This document shows, one piece after another, positions 1-8,563 of a stretch of 32,060 bases of DNA. The translations under genes and the position numbers were made by a program. Source of the DNA: Paludibacteraceae bacterium. GTDB taxonomy: Bacteria > Bacteroidota > Bacteroidia > Bacteroidales > Paludibacteraceae. Positions within the stretch are counted from its first letter, which is position 1. Every line of letters begins with the position of its first letter. The stretch spans positions 1-32,060 of the forward strand of contig JAGCFX010000086.1 in assembly GCA_017649925.1 (NCBI GenBank). The letters run 5' to 3'. Below the pieces are notes generated by a model that saw only the letters and a program-made list of their open reading frames with translations, made no database searches and had not been told where the DNA came from.

Positions 1-2827
1 AAATATTGATACGCGGAGGACGAACAAACTGCACAGCCCAACGACCGCCTATTGCAGAATAGATTTGTTCATGCGCTGCATATATGCAATAACCGAAATT
101 GCTGTTAGGCCCTCCAGGTTGGAAATAATCATGCCGCTCGGTACCTATACGCACTAATCCTAACGTTAAGTCCGCGAGCCAATATTCTCCGTGTGTATAT
201 ATGGCATCCTGAATAGTATAGTCCTTATTAACCAACTGTAGTTGATTCTCATTGGTCAATAAGCACAACTGTTTGTCGCTTGTATATCCCAATAATTGTC
301 CGTCAGCAACATGTATCCAACTGATGGCCTGCGGAACAACCAACTGCCATGCGTCTCCTTGACGACAATAGAGTGAATCATGCTGCAAAGTATAAATCTT
401 TCCATTGTGTACGACTGCAGATTGAAGTTGGTCCGTCGTTGGTGCCGAAGCATGCCAGAAGGTATAATCTGCCAAGTTGTCTTTTAATGCAGCGCTATAC
501 ATATTGTCGGCAGTAAAAGCGAAAATCGAATCATGCAATTCTACAATATGACTTACATCTAACGCCGCCGCCTCTTCTCCTATATAATATGTATCCACCA
601 CTTCACCTTTGCGTGGATTAATCACAACGATACCAAACGGCATCGCCAGATACACATATTTTGAGCCAATAGTGATGCTATTGACAGTCACTGCTAACGA
701 ACCGGCTTTCATGTAGATATCTGGGATTTGCGTCACTTCTCCGTCATCATTAAGCAAGTCTATGCGCCCGTTGTCATAAACAATAACCAAGTATCCGGAT
801 GATGCGTCATAGGCAATATGTGCCACCGTATTTCCATTCAACCCGGTAGATTTATTCCAATATTCAATACTCTCATCGATCCTGTTTACACTAAACAACG
901 AGCCATTGGCAAGAGCAAAAACGCGCTGAGGAGTTGCAGCTAGTTCGGTAGGCTCATTATAAGACAAATGCAATCTCCATTGTTGCATACTGCCATATTC
1001 TTGATATACATCTTCTTCATCAGTTGGGAGGCCCTCAGGTTCCGCATATGGAGCGAATTCCACCAGTCCTTCCGATGTTCCTATGAATAATTGATTAGTT
1101 TCGGTCATCCAACACAAAGACAAAATTTCATTGCTTGGCAATGGACTATTGTCCGTGGAGTAATGTACTAAAACAGAAGTTAAATCCGAAGAAAGGCAAT
1201 ATAAACCCGAATTCTTTGTTCCAACTAATATATTGGATTGGTTGTCTTCTATTATGCAATTAACAGGCTCTTCATTGAAAATATCGTAACGGTCCTCAAT
1301 TGGAGCATCTATGCGGACAATATCGCACTGACGGCTGCCGGCGAGAAGCGTCTCCGGCTTATTGATGTTATACAGTCCCTTCTCTGTTCCTAACAGCAAA
1401 ACACCCGTCTTGATTTGATAGAGGCTATGTATTCGACCGATTAGAAGATTGTTGCCTTGTTTGTCAATAAATTCCGAAACTTGCACTGCCTTATCATCCG
1501 ACAAATTATCTACCGTTCCATTATCATTAAAAACACCTATACCATTCGCAACGGACGATATAATCTTTATATTGGGGTTGGTAATAGAGAATAGCAAATC
1601 TTTGGAACGAGCAAAACCTTTGCACGCATCATTGGAAATTGCAAGCCAACTACCATCCTTCTTATATACCTTAATTCCATGTTCCGAATTATTGAGCATC
1701 CAAAGGTTTCCTTGGGAATCAAAATGCAATCCATCTACCCACACATAGGGTGCTCCTGCTCCAAGAATGATAGGTTCTAACGCACTATTTGATGGCATAT
1801 AGTGGCGAAAGAAGGTATCTTTTCTAAACTCCATCAATCCGTATCCAAAACTGGCCACAAAGAAATGAGAGATATCTGTCGGGTCAAACGCGATGTCGCA
1901 ATAGTCAGTACTCCCATTGATGCCCAAATGCGAAGCCATATACTGAGGATCGTAGTTTTTCCATTGATTGTTGTCTTTCAACATTATCTCGCCTAGACGG
2001 TTGTAAAATGGAATTTCATAACCGCCTTGCAGCATTCCTAGTCGTTGCCCGATGGCACGCATCCGGTACGGTATATTACTCAGCGGACCTTGCGGCTTAT
2101 ACGTCAGTCGCTCTGTGGCGGTAAATCGTACTATTCCTTCTGCTTGTCCGGCGTACCAATTACTTGTTGCATCCGAATAATGTACACCTTTCTCCGTCTC
2201 CGGTGCCACACGCCCGCTCCGCAACTCGCGCTTCCAATAGGTGTAATCAACGAGATTATCCTTCAGTGCGCCGCAAAAAACACTATCCGCTGTGAACGCA
2301 TAGATACTATCCCCGCGCACTAACACATCCTGCACATCCGTCTCCTTGCCGTTTGGTCGTAGCCAATAACTATCTACCAACTTGTTCTCGCGTAAGTCAA
2401 AGGTCTGCACTCCGTATGCCGTGGATAAATAAGCCGTACGCCCGCAAATTGTTAGGTTATTAATCGTCTTGCGCTGTGTCATATCCTTATCATACAACGC
2501 GCCCACATATTTCACGCCACGCGAGGACAACAAATCTATCTTACCAGTCCCGTAGCAGATGATTAGCTGTTTACCTGCATCGTCATAATGAATACAAGTG
2601 ATGCCTGTACCATGCAAACCCGACTGACGGTTATACACCCGAATTTGCTCCGTTTGCTTGTCCACGCTATACAGGCTGCCATCCGAGATGGCATACACGC
2701 AATCCGGACTCATCGCAATCTGTGTCACGTTGTTATACGCAAAATGCGTCGTCCAGCGCTCACCAAAAACGGGCATGCTAAACAAAGCACACAGAACACC
2801 AATCCCTATGTATCGACCTCTTAACAC
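1..2827 (-). CDS. porZ: PorZ-like type IX secretion protein with two tandem modules (partial, 3' end beyond left edge)
   Basis: I read an uninterrupted minus-strand frame from a GTG at 2827-2825 to the window edge (942 codons, no stop). The GTG overlaps the end of rdgB, and the first ~22 residues form a signal peptide (hydrophobic GIGVLCALFSM, then PVFG). Mature sequence starts ERWTTHFAYNNVTQ and carries beta-propeller-type repeats typical of PorZ, the surface protein that works with the PorU sortase to attach A-LPS to type IX cargo (family knowledge). Landmarks in module 1 are GSLYSVDKQ, FTADSVF (about residue 178) and ALKDNLVDYTYW. Module 1 ends near residue 600 at VEFAPYAEP. Instead of the expected FPNPV-type C-terminal domain, a short acidic linker leads to a second start-like segment, QQWRLHLSYNEPTELA (W617), then GSLFSV, FTADNMY and ALKDNLADYTFW. 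About 326 residues of module 2 are in the window. Normal PorZ is about 780 residues, so this is a tandem or fused form. Family call good; function of the fusion unknown. Confidence 0.8.
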   Translation of the reverse strand, partial: MLRGRYIGIGVLCALFSMPVFGERWTTHFAYNNVTQIAMSPDCVYAISDGSLYSVDKQTEQIRVYNRQSGLHGTGITCIHYDDAGKQLIICYGTGKIDLLSSRGVKYVGALYDKDMTQRKTINNLTICGRTAYLSTAYGVQTFDLRENKLVDSYWLRPNGKETDVQDVLVRGDSIYAFTADSVFCGALKDNLVDYTYWKRELRSGRVAPETEKGVHYSDATSNWYAGQAEGIVRFTATERLTYKPQGPLSNIPYRMRAIGQRLGMLQGGYEIPFYNRLGEIMLKDNNQWKNYDPQYMASHLGINGSTDYCDIAFDPTDISHFFVASFGYGLMEFRKDTFFRHYMPSNSALEPIILGAGAPYVWVDGLHFDSQGNLWMLNNSEHGIKVYKKDGSWLAISNDACKGFARSKDLLFSITNPNIKIISSVANGIGVFNDNGTVDNLSDDKAVQVSEFIDKQGNNLLIGRIHSLYQIKTGVLLLGTEKGLYNINKPETLLAGSRQCDIVRIDAPIEDRYDIFNEEPVNCIIEDNQSNILVGTKNSGLYCLSSDLTSVLVHYSTDNSPLPSNEILSLCWMTETNQLFIGTSEGLVEFAPYAEPEGLPTDEEDVYQEYGSMQQWRLHLSYNEPTELAATPQRVFALANGSLFSVNRIDESIEYWNKSTGLNGNTVAHIAYDASSGYLVIVYDNGRIDLLNDDGEVTQIPDIYMKAGSLAVTVNSITIGSKYVYLAMPFGIVVINPRKGEVVDTYYIGEEAAALDVSHIVELHDSIFAFTADNMYSAALKDNLADYTFWHASAPTTDQLQSAVVHNGKIYTLQHDSLYCRQGDAWQLVVPQAISWIHVADGQLLGYTSDKQLCLLTNENQLQLVNKDYTIQDAIYTHGEYWLADLTLGLVRIGTERHDYFQPGGPNSNFGYCIYAAHEQIYSAIGGRWAVQFVRPPRINI

Positions 2828-3459
2828 TCTAACACTTTAACAAGTTCTTCCAAAGCTCTTGCTCTATGACTGATATTATTTTTTACTTCTGACGGCAACT
2901 CGCCGAAAGTCTTGTCATAACCTTCCGGCTTAAAAATAGCGTCATACCCGAAACCACTTGTCCCGCGTTCCTCCTCCGTCATAACTCCGCGGACTACGCC
3001 TTCTACTTGTATCCTTTTCTGGCCTTCGATTCCTACCTCAGTACAACGGATCAGCGTTATCACCGTCTTAAATTGACATCCGCGATCTACCTTGTCCGCC
3101 AACTCACGCAATGCCTTTGCTCTATTTGCCGCGTATGTCTCCATCTCCGGCAAATGAACGCCTGTCTCGAGCTCTGCCCAACGAGCCGTATAAACACCCG
3201 GCTCGCCATTCAGCGCATCAATCTCCAAACCCGTATCATCCGCAAACACACCGTCTATAACCAATCTACCATTCACCAATAACCAATCATAAACGGCTTT
3301 AGCCTTTATAAGGCTGTTCTCCGCCAACGTGCTACCCGTCTCTTCTATTTCAGACTCAAAACCGATATCCTTCAGACTCAACACGTTAATCCCTGCGGGC
3401 ATGATTTCCCGCACTTCCGCCAACTTATGCGCGTTATTTGATGCAAAAACCAAATTCAT
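2821..3459 (-). CDS. rdgB: XTP/dITP diphosphatase (non-canonical purine NTP pyrophosphatase, RdgB/HAM1)
   Basis: This cytosolic Ham1-family enzyme (212 residues) hydrolyses dITP, XTP and ITP to monophosphates and keeps damaged purines out of nucleic acids. The N-terminal signature MNLVFASNNAHKLAEVREI and the later FADDTGLEIDALNGEPGVYTAR, GTSGFGYDAIF and SHRARAL segments are the classic substrate-binding and catalytic blocks in the normal order and at normal length. A GTG 12 bases upstream (3471) is in frame, but I chose the ATG at 3459 because it overlaps the preceding gene's stop as ATGA and has AAGGAA just before it. The stop overlaps the GTG start of the porZ-like gene, so DUF2147, rdgB and porZ look co-transcribed and translationally coupled. 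Confidence 0.95.
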   Translation of the reverse strand: MNLVFASNNAHKLAEVREIMPAGINVLSLKDIGFESEIEETGSTLAENSLIKAKAVYDWLLVNGRLVIDGVFADDTGLEIDALNGEPGVYTARWAELETGVHLPEMETYAANRAKALRELADKVDRGCQFKTVITLIRCTEVGIEGQKRIQVEGVVRGVMTEEERGTSGFGYDAIFKPEGYDKTFGELPSEVKNNISHRARALEELVKVLEC

Positions 3460-3890
3460 TTCCTTATCCACGTCTGGTTTCGTCCTAAAATACCGCGTTT
3501 GTCCAAAGAACCGCGCAATACCAACTTCCCGTCTTTCGGATAGATCTTGCCGTAGTAGAACTTGCCGGATTCCGGGTCAAGCACCTTACCGCCCTCCAGT
3601 TGGTTCTTTTCTTTGTTGTACGACATCCCGCGGATGATCACCAATCCCTCCAACGGCACATTATAATCCTCGCCCTTGCATTGGTCACACTTCAAGCCCG
3701 CTGGACCGACAAGCATCTTTGCTACCTTGCCGTAATACAATCCATCCGAACCTTTGTAGATGCGGACGATTGAAAAATTATCTCCGGTCTTATCATCAAC
3801 CGTCTTCCAATCGCCTAAAATACTGTTCACTTGTGCTCCGACGCCTGTCACTGACAGCACAAACAGAAGTGTTAATAGTTTTCTTTTCAT
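3456..3890 (-). CDS. DUF2147 family secreted protein
   Basis: The 144-residue product has a Sec signal peptide (KRK, then LLTLLFVLSVTGVGA, cleavage before QVN). The mature part shows the DUF2147 pattern: ILGDWKTVDDKTGDNFSIV near the N-terminus, YYGKVAKML, a Cys pair in LKCDQCKGED, and a C-terminal GKLVLRGSLDKRGILGRNQTW. Members are small periplasmic or exported beta-rich proteins of unknown function, so no biochemical role is assigned. It is the first gene of the DUF2147-rdgB-porZ operon, driven by the promoter at 3943-3973. Its TGA stop is embedded in the rdgB start (ATGA). Confidence 0.88.
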   Translation of the reverse strand: MKRKLLTLLFVLSVTGVGAQVNSILGDWKTVDDKTGDNFSIVRIYKGSDGLYYGKVAKMLVGPAGLKCDQCKGEDYNVPLEGLVIIRGMSYNKEKNQLEGGKVLDPESGKFYYGKIYPKDGKLVLRGSLDKRGILGRNQTWIRK

Positions 3891-3942
3891 TGTTTATCGT
3901 ATTTCTATGCCTTGAGCATTATAAAGTTACATAAATCGGCTG

Positions 3943-3973
3943 CAAAGATACAACAAATTTTTGAAATGTGCAA
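3943..3973 (-). promoter_or_regulatory. Bacteroidota promoter for the DUF2147-rdgB-porZ operon
   Basis: On the minus strand a CTTGC -33 box (TTGC at 3970-3973) is followed by 19 bases and TATCTTTG at 3943-3950, matching TAnnTTTG. Transcription would begin close to 3937, leaving a leader of about 45 nt before the ATG at 3890. Confidence 0.8.
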
Positions 3974-4149
3974 GATTTTAACCGAAATAATTCATCTGTG
4001 CTTGCATAGGGAAGTTACTTCGGTTAAAAGATTGCCGTTTGCACAACAGTGCGAACGTTCCTTCGAAGGGGTCCCCATGTATGGGGGAGGAGGTCGAAGG
4101 TACAAAACTTTTTGACTTGTGACTATTCTCGTAACTTTTTCGAGCCAAA

Positions 4150-4215
4150 CACGACAACGAGTCGATAACGAGTCGATAACGACACGGCAACGAGACGGCA
4201 ACGACACGGCAACGG
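4150..4215 (+). repeat. Tandem array of six 11-bp units
   Basis: The units are CACGACAACGA, GTCGATAACGA, GTCGATAACGA, CACGGCAACGA, GACGGCAACGA and CACGGCAACGG, exactly contiguous. The GTCGATAACGA unit matches CTCGATAACGG in the second array at 31682-31747 at 9 of 11 positions, so the two arrays appear to be one family. Confidence 0.85.
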
Positions 4216-4287
4216 ACTGAGGGAACATGCATCTGTCGTAATGAAAAGGACCAAGTAAAAAAAATACAAAATAGGAGTGTGACGGGC

Positions 4288-4315
4288 AAAAAAAGTGACC
4301 CACAATGTGAGTCAC
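4288..4315 (-). terminator. Intrinsic terminator downstream of the surface-protein gene
   Basis: On the minus strand, GTGACTCACATTGTGGGTCAC folds as GTGAC and CAC arms against GTG and GTCAC with single mismatches, followed by seven T residues. It lies about 95 bases past the stop of the gene ending at 4409. Confidence 0.75.
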
Positions 4316-4342
4316 TTCGATAGTTCGTCAAGTAGTTTATTC

Positions 4343-4374
4343 GTTGAGCAGTTGAGCAGTTGAATAGTTGAGTA
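4343..4374 (+). repeat. Four 8-bp tandem units (GTTGAGCA family)
   Basis: GTTGAGCA occurs twice, followed by GTTGAATA and GTTGAGTA, just past the 3' end of the surface-protein gene. Related TTAGTTGATAAG sequence continues to the stop codon. This is low-complexity intergenic DNA of a kind common in Bacteroidales. Confidence 0.7.
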
Positions 4375-4408
4375 ATTTATTAGTTTACTCGCTGATTAGT
4401 TGATAAGT

Positions 4409-7342
4409 TTACTTTACCAGCGCGCCTTGCGCATTATAAGTCTTCTCCCCGCGGATTATATACATTTGTCCATCGCGGAGCACCTTCAGCCCCCTTCCTT
4501 TCAGGGAAGGGTCGGGGTTAGGCTCCTCAACGCCAGTGGCAGTGCCGGTGGTGGTGAACTCGCTGCTATAGGATGCCAATACGGCATCTTGGTCGTCTTT
4601 GGCTTGGAGCGTAAGGGCGTAATGCGTTGCGCTGTTCAGACCCGTTACTGTGAACTGCAAACCGTTAGCGGTCATTTTCGCTGCCGGTGCATGGCGGTTG
4701 CCGTTCTTGCCCGGCGCAAAAGCAATGCCTGTCAACTGGCCGTTGCCGTTGAAGATCAGGGTGCAGAAAACAACTCCGTCTTTGGTTATCTCAATCGTAT
4801 AAGTAGCTGCATTCTCCGAAGTCGGCCAGGTAACTGTTGCTGCATTGTCTTGGGGTTCAACTTTCACATCATTGTTCAGCACAGTGGCTTCCTCGGCGCC
4901 GATGGCGTACGTGTAATAGAAATCTCGCCAAACGGCGGCAGCCTTGTACATATCAATCGAACTCGGCAGAACATACAGTTTGCATTCAAACTTATCCACT
5001 CCGTCAAAAGCCGTGCTGTACGCATTAGTCGGCGTTTGGCGGTAGTTGAAGATCGTTTCGAGGTTCTCGCAGTTATAGAACGCGTTGTTATAAATGGTCT
5101 TCACGGACTCGCCGATGATTACTTTCTTCAATGTGCTGATACCTGCAAAAGCGTTTTCGCCGATGGCGGTGACGGAGTTACCGATAACCAGTTCCTCCAT
5201 TTCGCCCGGTGCTTCTACGCCAAACTGCATATTCTCCGTGAACTCGCCGGCATTGCCGACAGTCAGCACTTTGTTAGCCGGATCGTACGACCAAACGAGT
5301 GCGAAGTCTTTTCCGCAAGTACCTACGCGGTCATACGCAAACTCTGCCGTAAAGGTGGTGTCTTGGGTTATCTGCGCAATACGCGGATTGTCTTTCAGTC
5401 CATCCGACCATTGTGTGAAATGGTAACCGTAGTTCGGAACGGCTGTCAATTCGTCGAAGTCCAGATATTCCACTTGTGCGTTGCCGTATATATATCCTTG
5501 TGTTGAATTGGTTTCTGTAGATATAGTATATACATTCTTCGCAAAAGTAGCGGTATAGGTCTTGTCTTCCGTAACAGAAACTGTACGTGGATTAGAAGTG
5601 TTATTGTCATTCCATTTTACAAAATGATATCCGTAATTAGCTGTTGCTGAAATTTCCACTTCGTCAAGATACAATGCCGATTTACCGCCTACCGTTGTTC
5701 CCCATTCGGGATTAGCGGAAGTGGTAGAAATGCTATAGGTGTTTTTCGCAAACTCTGCCGTGAAGGTGGTGTCCTGAGTTATCTGCGCAATACGCGGATT
5801 ATCGGTATTGCCATCACTCCATTGAGCGAAATGATAACCGTAGTCGGATGAAACAGAAAGTGTTACTTCGTCCAAGTATTCCGCAGAACTATTGCCGGAG
5901 ATAGAGCCGTGCTCTGCATTCGTGGTGATGGAATACATATTTTTCGCAAAAGTAGCAGTAAAGGTTGTATCTTGGGTTAATGGAAATATATACCGCGGAT
6001 TATCCTTACTGCCGTCAGACCATTGAGAGAACTGATATCCATAATTCGGAATCGTGTGTAATTTTGCAGCACTATTGAATATCATACTCGCTTCTCCAAT
6101 AGTTGCGCTTGCATTATTACTAGGGCGAATAATGGCAATTTCATCGAATTCTGGATTCCAATCATTACTGCCGCCTTCGCGGTATAGATATAGAGAGGAT
6201 AAAGTATCAACTGATGCCGGAAGTTCTATTATAAGGTTTCCTGTGATGCCTGTCGCATTTTCCGGATATGTATAAAACAATTTGTCAGAATTAGGAGCCT
6301 CATATAATTGGCAACTTCCTGATATATCCGCCGCTTTTGTAATGTGGACGACAAATAGATCTCCTTCGTGCAATGTGCCGGCAGCAAATTGTATTCCAAA
6401 ATAATTATTTCTATTTAGTTTTGTTTTCCCTTGTGATATATTTGTGGAAATACTTCCGGAAACAGAACCTATTACTGCCCTTTCGATTGTAGTTGCTTTC
6501 AATAACATAGTTCCGCCGTTTTCTATGGATACGTTTCCTCTTTCTGGAGAATCAGCGGCTCCGAAAATGGTATATTCGTTTGTATTATGTTCAAACTCTG
6601 CAGTAAAGGTTGTGTCTTGGTATAAATTAAAAGTACGCGGATTGTTGGTATTTCCATCTGACCACTGTGTAAAATTATAACCGTAGTTCGGAACGGCAGT
6701 AATCAACGTATCATCGCATATTGTTGGAACGACAACACTGCCCATCATCATTTCATTTACAAGCCCTGTAACAACAAAACCCAACGGCCCATATTTTATC
6801 TGAGAAGCATAATTAGACCATGCTGTCTTATATGCATCTAATGTTCCGCAAGGAACATGAATTGGACAATTATTTGTATAATTATTAAAGGCATTAGTAC
6901 CCAATGCTGGTGGCGTTTCTGCCTCAATCGTTACATAGGTCAAACCGCTGCAACTTTGGAAAGCCGAACTTCCAATGCTTGTAACGCTATTGGGAATCGT
7001 CACAGAGGTCAAACTACTGCAATTAAGGAAAGCCTTCACTCCAATGCTTGTAACACTATTGCCAATCGTCACTGAGGTCAAACCGCTGCAATCACGGAAA
7101 GCATAATCTCCAATGCTTGTGATGGCATATGTTACCGCATTATATACCACTGAAGCAGGAATAACTACGGAACCAGAATACTCTAAGTAAGTAGAATACG
7201 AACTCCCGCGATAAGTAACTGAAGCAGTTTTAGTGCTGGTATCAAAATCATACCAAATACCATCGACTTGAGTGTCGGAAGCAAACATCGTTCCCACGCT
7301 TGCTGCTACAGCGAGCAATAGGGTAAAAATTTTTGTTTTCAT
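4409..7342 (-). CDS. Secreted leucine-rich-repeat / InlB-like-repeat surface protein with T9SS-type tail
   Basis: I start it at the ATG at 7342, giving [22 protein letters not shown], a clean signal peptide; in-frame ATGs upstream would spoil it and run into the preceding gene. Domain order (977 residues): a BspA/LRR_5 block with IGDYAF, IGVKAF and IGSSAF repeats (about 70-150); five InlB/Listeria-Bacteroides-type units with the signature YGYxFxQWSDGxxxNPR and QDTTFTAEF (about 200-690), with a ~130-residue beta-rich segment between units 1 and 2; a second LRR_5 block with VTAIGENAF and VKTIYNNAF; a fibronectin III-like domain; and a tail [20 protein letters not shown] resembling short sorting tails on Bacteroidales exported proteins. 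It is probably a cell-surface or secreted adhesin; the ligand is unknown. The linker before the tail ([10 protein letters not shown]) is encoded by a palindromic repeat. The stop is followed by a terminator at 4288-4315. Confidence 0.88.
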   Translation of the reverse strand: MKTKIFTLLLAVAASVGTMFASDTQVDGIWYDFDTSTKTASVTYRGSSYSTYLEYSGSVVIPASVVYNAVTYAITSIGDYAFRDCSGLTSVTIGNSVTSIGVKAFLNCSSLTSVTIPNSVTSIGSSAFQSCSGLTYVTIEAETPPALGTNAFNNYTNNCPIHVPCGTLDAYKTAWSNYASQIKYGPLGFVVTGLVNEMMMGSVVVPTICDDTLITAVPNYGYNFTQWSDGNTNNPRTFNLYQDTTFTAEFEHNTNEYTIFGAADSPERGNVSIENGGTMLLKATTIERAVIGSVSGSISTNISQGKTKLNRNNYFGIQFAAGTLHEGDLFVVHITKAADISGSCQLYEAPNSDKLFYTYPENATGITGNLIIELPASVDTLSSLYLYREGGSNDWNPEFDEIAIIRPSNNASATIGEASMIFNSAAKLHTIPNYGYQFSQWSDGSKDNPRYIFPLTQDTTFTATFAKNMYSITTNAEHGSISGNSSAEYLDEVTLSVSSDYGYHFAQWSDGNTDNPRIAQITQDTTFTAEFAKNTYSISTTSANPEWGTTVGGKSALYLDEVEISATANYGYHFVKWNDNNTSNPRTVSVTEDKTYTATFAKNVYTISTETNSTQGYIYGNAQVEYLDFDELTAVPNYGYHFTQWSDGLKDNPRIAQITQDTTFTAEFAYDRVGTCGKDFALVWSYDPANKVLTVGNAGEFTENMQFGVEAPGEMEELVIGNSVTAIGENAFAGISTLKKVIIGESVKTIYNNAFYNCENLETIFNYRQTPTNAYSTAFDGVDKFECKLYVLPSSIDMYKAAAVWRDFYYTYAIGAEEATVLNNDVKVEPQDNAATVTWPTSENAATYTIEITKDGVVFCTLIFNGNGQLTGIAFAPGKNGNRHAPAAKMTANGLQFTVTGLNSATHYALTLQAKDDQDAVLASYSSEFTTTGTATGVEEPNPDPSLKGRGLKVLRDGQMYIIRGEKTYNAQGALVK
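4490..4520. repeat. Palindromic CCCTTCC / GGGAAGGG repeat inside the surface-protein gene
   Basis: The plus strand reads CCCTTCC-TTTCA-GGGAAGGG. In the gene it encodes the linker PDPSLKGRG immediately before the C-terminal tail. The same sequence read in other frames gives the PPSFQGR-type peptides that recur where such palindromes invade genes, which suggests a dispersed repeat rather than protein-derived sequence. Exact limits are approximate. Confidence 0.55.
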
Positions 7343-7346
7343 TGTT

Positions 7347-8177
7347 TTAAAATATTTTTTCATTATCAATTTTCTCAACATATATTCCAATTTTGAGGCC
7401 GGAGTTCATCACTGCGTTAATTATTGTTCTCCATGTTTTATCCAACTTACTTGTTGTCGTCAATGGCTCATTTGCAAATGTTTTGCCATACCAACTGTTC
7501 TTCGCCTTCCTTCCGAACATAGTATATACATCGAGTACTGGTTTCTTGAATTTCAGGGAGATAATTGCATCTGCACCCTCCTCATTACACGCAGGAATAC
7601 ATGGAACAAAACTATAGTACTTTGTATCTTTATTATACATAATTCCATCATAAAAGCAATCTGGAATTTTAGGAGATAATGGATCTATAGAGGCCAATCT
7701 GTATTGATCATGAGTTGGAACTAGTCCACATGGAACGGGTTTATTTACAACTATGATAGTATCAAACTCAAATTTAGAGTCCGATATAAAATGTCCAAAT
7801 ACGATTATGTCACCATGCTGATACTTTTGTCTTTTGATTTCACAACATATATTGCGAAAACATCCATATACATACGGGTCTGTATCTAAGGCGCCCATAG
7901 GCATAGAAGGTAGGTTCTTTACCGGTTTTATGTCATAATGAACACCCTTAGGCTTTGTTTTGCTAATATATGTTGATTGTGAATATGGTTCATATTCTCC
8001 CCAAAAGTACAAAAGACAAGATTTTTGAATGCCGTTGTCTAAATAGATACCGTCACGTTTGATGAATTTTCTCTTATGTTTTGTTGTGTTCCATGGATGT
8101 TGATTAATGCTTCCTAACGTCCTTTTCCGGTACCCTGGTTCATTAATAGGATGATTACAAAAAAATAATCTTGCCAT
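7347..8177 (-). CDS. Hypothetical protein, AT-rich orphan
   Basis: The 276-residue soluble-looking protein has no signal peptide or membrane segment, and I do not recognise it. Features visible in order: a basic, aromatic N-terminus ([16 protein letters not shown]), [13 protein letters not shown] near residue 60, [15 protein letters not shown] near residue 100, [21 protein letters not shown], and a C-terminal half with several Lys and Trp. The WGE.EP ... DTDP.V.G ... FG....F..DT..VV pattern reminds me of an uncharacterised family, but I cannot name it. One sampled line is about 32% GC against about 45-48% in neighbouring genes, which suggests recent acquisition. The stop lies 4 bases before the surface-protein ATG. 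No TAnnTTTG promoter lies directly upstream; the nearest is that of the putative RNA at 8265-8563, so readthrough from it is possible. Confidence 0.75.
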   Translation of the reverse strand: MARLFFCNHPINEPGYRKRTLGSINQHPWNTTKHKRKFIKRDGIYLDNGIQKSCLLYFWGEYEPYSQSTYISKTKPKGVHYDIKPVKNLPSMPMGALDTDPYVYGCFRNICCEIKRQKYQHGDIIVFGHFISDSKFEFDTIIVVNKPVPCGLVPTHDQYRLASIDPLSPKIPDCFYDGIMYNKDTKYYSFVPCIPACNEEGADAIISLKFKKPVLDVYTMFGRKAKNSWYGKTFANEPLTTTSKLDKTWRTIINAVMNSGLKIGIYVEKIDNEKIF

Positions 8178-8264
8178 AAATTCAAGTTGTTAAGTTTTAG
8201 CCTACTCTTTATTGGATTTTCGGCATTCTCCGTTATATATTATAGTTCGCACATACACATACAT

Positions 8265-8302
8265 AAAAAAGCGCAGACTTCGCTATTGCTCATCTACGCG
8301 CT
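8265..8302 (-). terminator. Terminator-like hairpin ending the putative RNA
   Basis: On the minus strand AGCGC(GU)AGA pairs with UCUGCGCU, closing an imperfect inner stem, followed by six T residues at 8270-8265. The 5' arm includes GCGTAGAT, which can alternatively pair with the RNA's 5' end. It sits 88 bases before the orphan gene's ATG. Confidence 0.6.
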
Positions 8303-8563
8303 AGGACCCTCGAACTGTCCCTCTAGTCAAATAAACAACAATGAAACCTACGCCGATATGACAAACTGCCTGCTGTAGAACGGCAGGCAAGTATATAAGT
8401 CATACCCGTAGGCATCTATCGTTACTTTGTCTCTGACTAGATTTTACTTGTGAAAAGTGTTCGAGGCTTTTCGCGCGTCAACAACAAAGCGTCAATAAAC
8501 GCCTTCCAATATGTTAAAATCCACACCCCTCAGAAGAGACACATCCCTTCGGCGTAGATTTTC
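8265..8563 (-). ncRNA. Putative ~300-nt structured RNA or leader with alternative helices
   Basis: A strong promoter (8569-8600) points into a non-coding stretch that ends in a hairpin plus T6 (8265-8302). Helices I can draw: long-range AAUCUACGCCGA (8560-8549) with UCGGCGUAGGUU (8356-8345), 12 pairs with one G-U; GAAAAG/CUUUUC hairpin (8452-8472); GCGU/ACGC hairpin (8489-8502); perfect UGCCUGC/GCAGGCA hairpin (8367-8389); and CUA+GGAC/GUCC+UAG hairpin (8301-8324) with a UUCGA-containing loop. The 5' segment AUCUACGC can alternatively pair with GCGUAGAU (8299-8292), which lies in the terminator's 5' arm. I looked for and did not find tmRNA (tag, CCA end), RNase P, SRP, TPP or cobalamin signatures. 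It could be a free small RNA (for example a 6S-like or Bacteroidales-specific RNA class) or a switch-like leader for the gene at 8177. Folded by eye only. Confidence 0.5.

Larger units (their letters stand above)
3974..4408. other. Gene-free, repeat-rich intergenic region
   Basis: No convincing gene is present; the short frames here are repeat translations. The region holds, left to right: a CCTTCGAAGG palindrome (4060-4069); an inverted repeat CCCCAT-GT-ATGGGG (4073-4086); six 11-bp tandem units (4150-4215); a 14-mer AAAAGGACCAAGTA (4244-4257) found again at 31621; a terminator hairpin for the downstream-facing surface-protein gene (4288-4315); and an 8-bp GTTGAGCA-type tandem repeat (4343-4374). 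Confidence 0.7.

Noticed and set aside
3978-4331. Several short minus-strand frames in the repeat region
   Set aside because: They are translations of the 11-bp array and its flanks (RCRVVA/LPCRYRLV patterns) and lack starts or codon bias.
4400-5506. 368-residue open frame antisense to the surface-protein gene
   Set aside because: It has no family features, and it includes the PPSFQGR peptide produced by the palindromic repeat.
8187-8378. 63-residue plus-strand frame in the intergenic region
   Set aside because: It overlaps the putative RNA's terminator and hairpins and has no promoter or protein-like composition.
8265-8563. Identification of the RNA as tmRNA, RNase P or a retron RNA
   Set aside because: There is no ALAA-type tag frame, no GAGGAAAGTCC or ACAGAA RNase P core, no CCA end, and no reverse transcriptase nearby.
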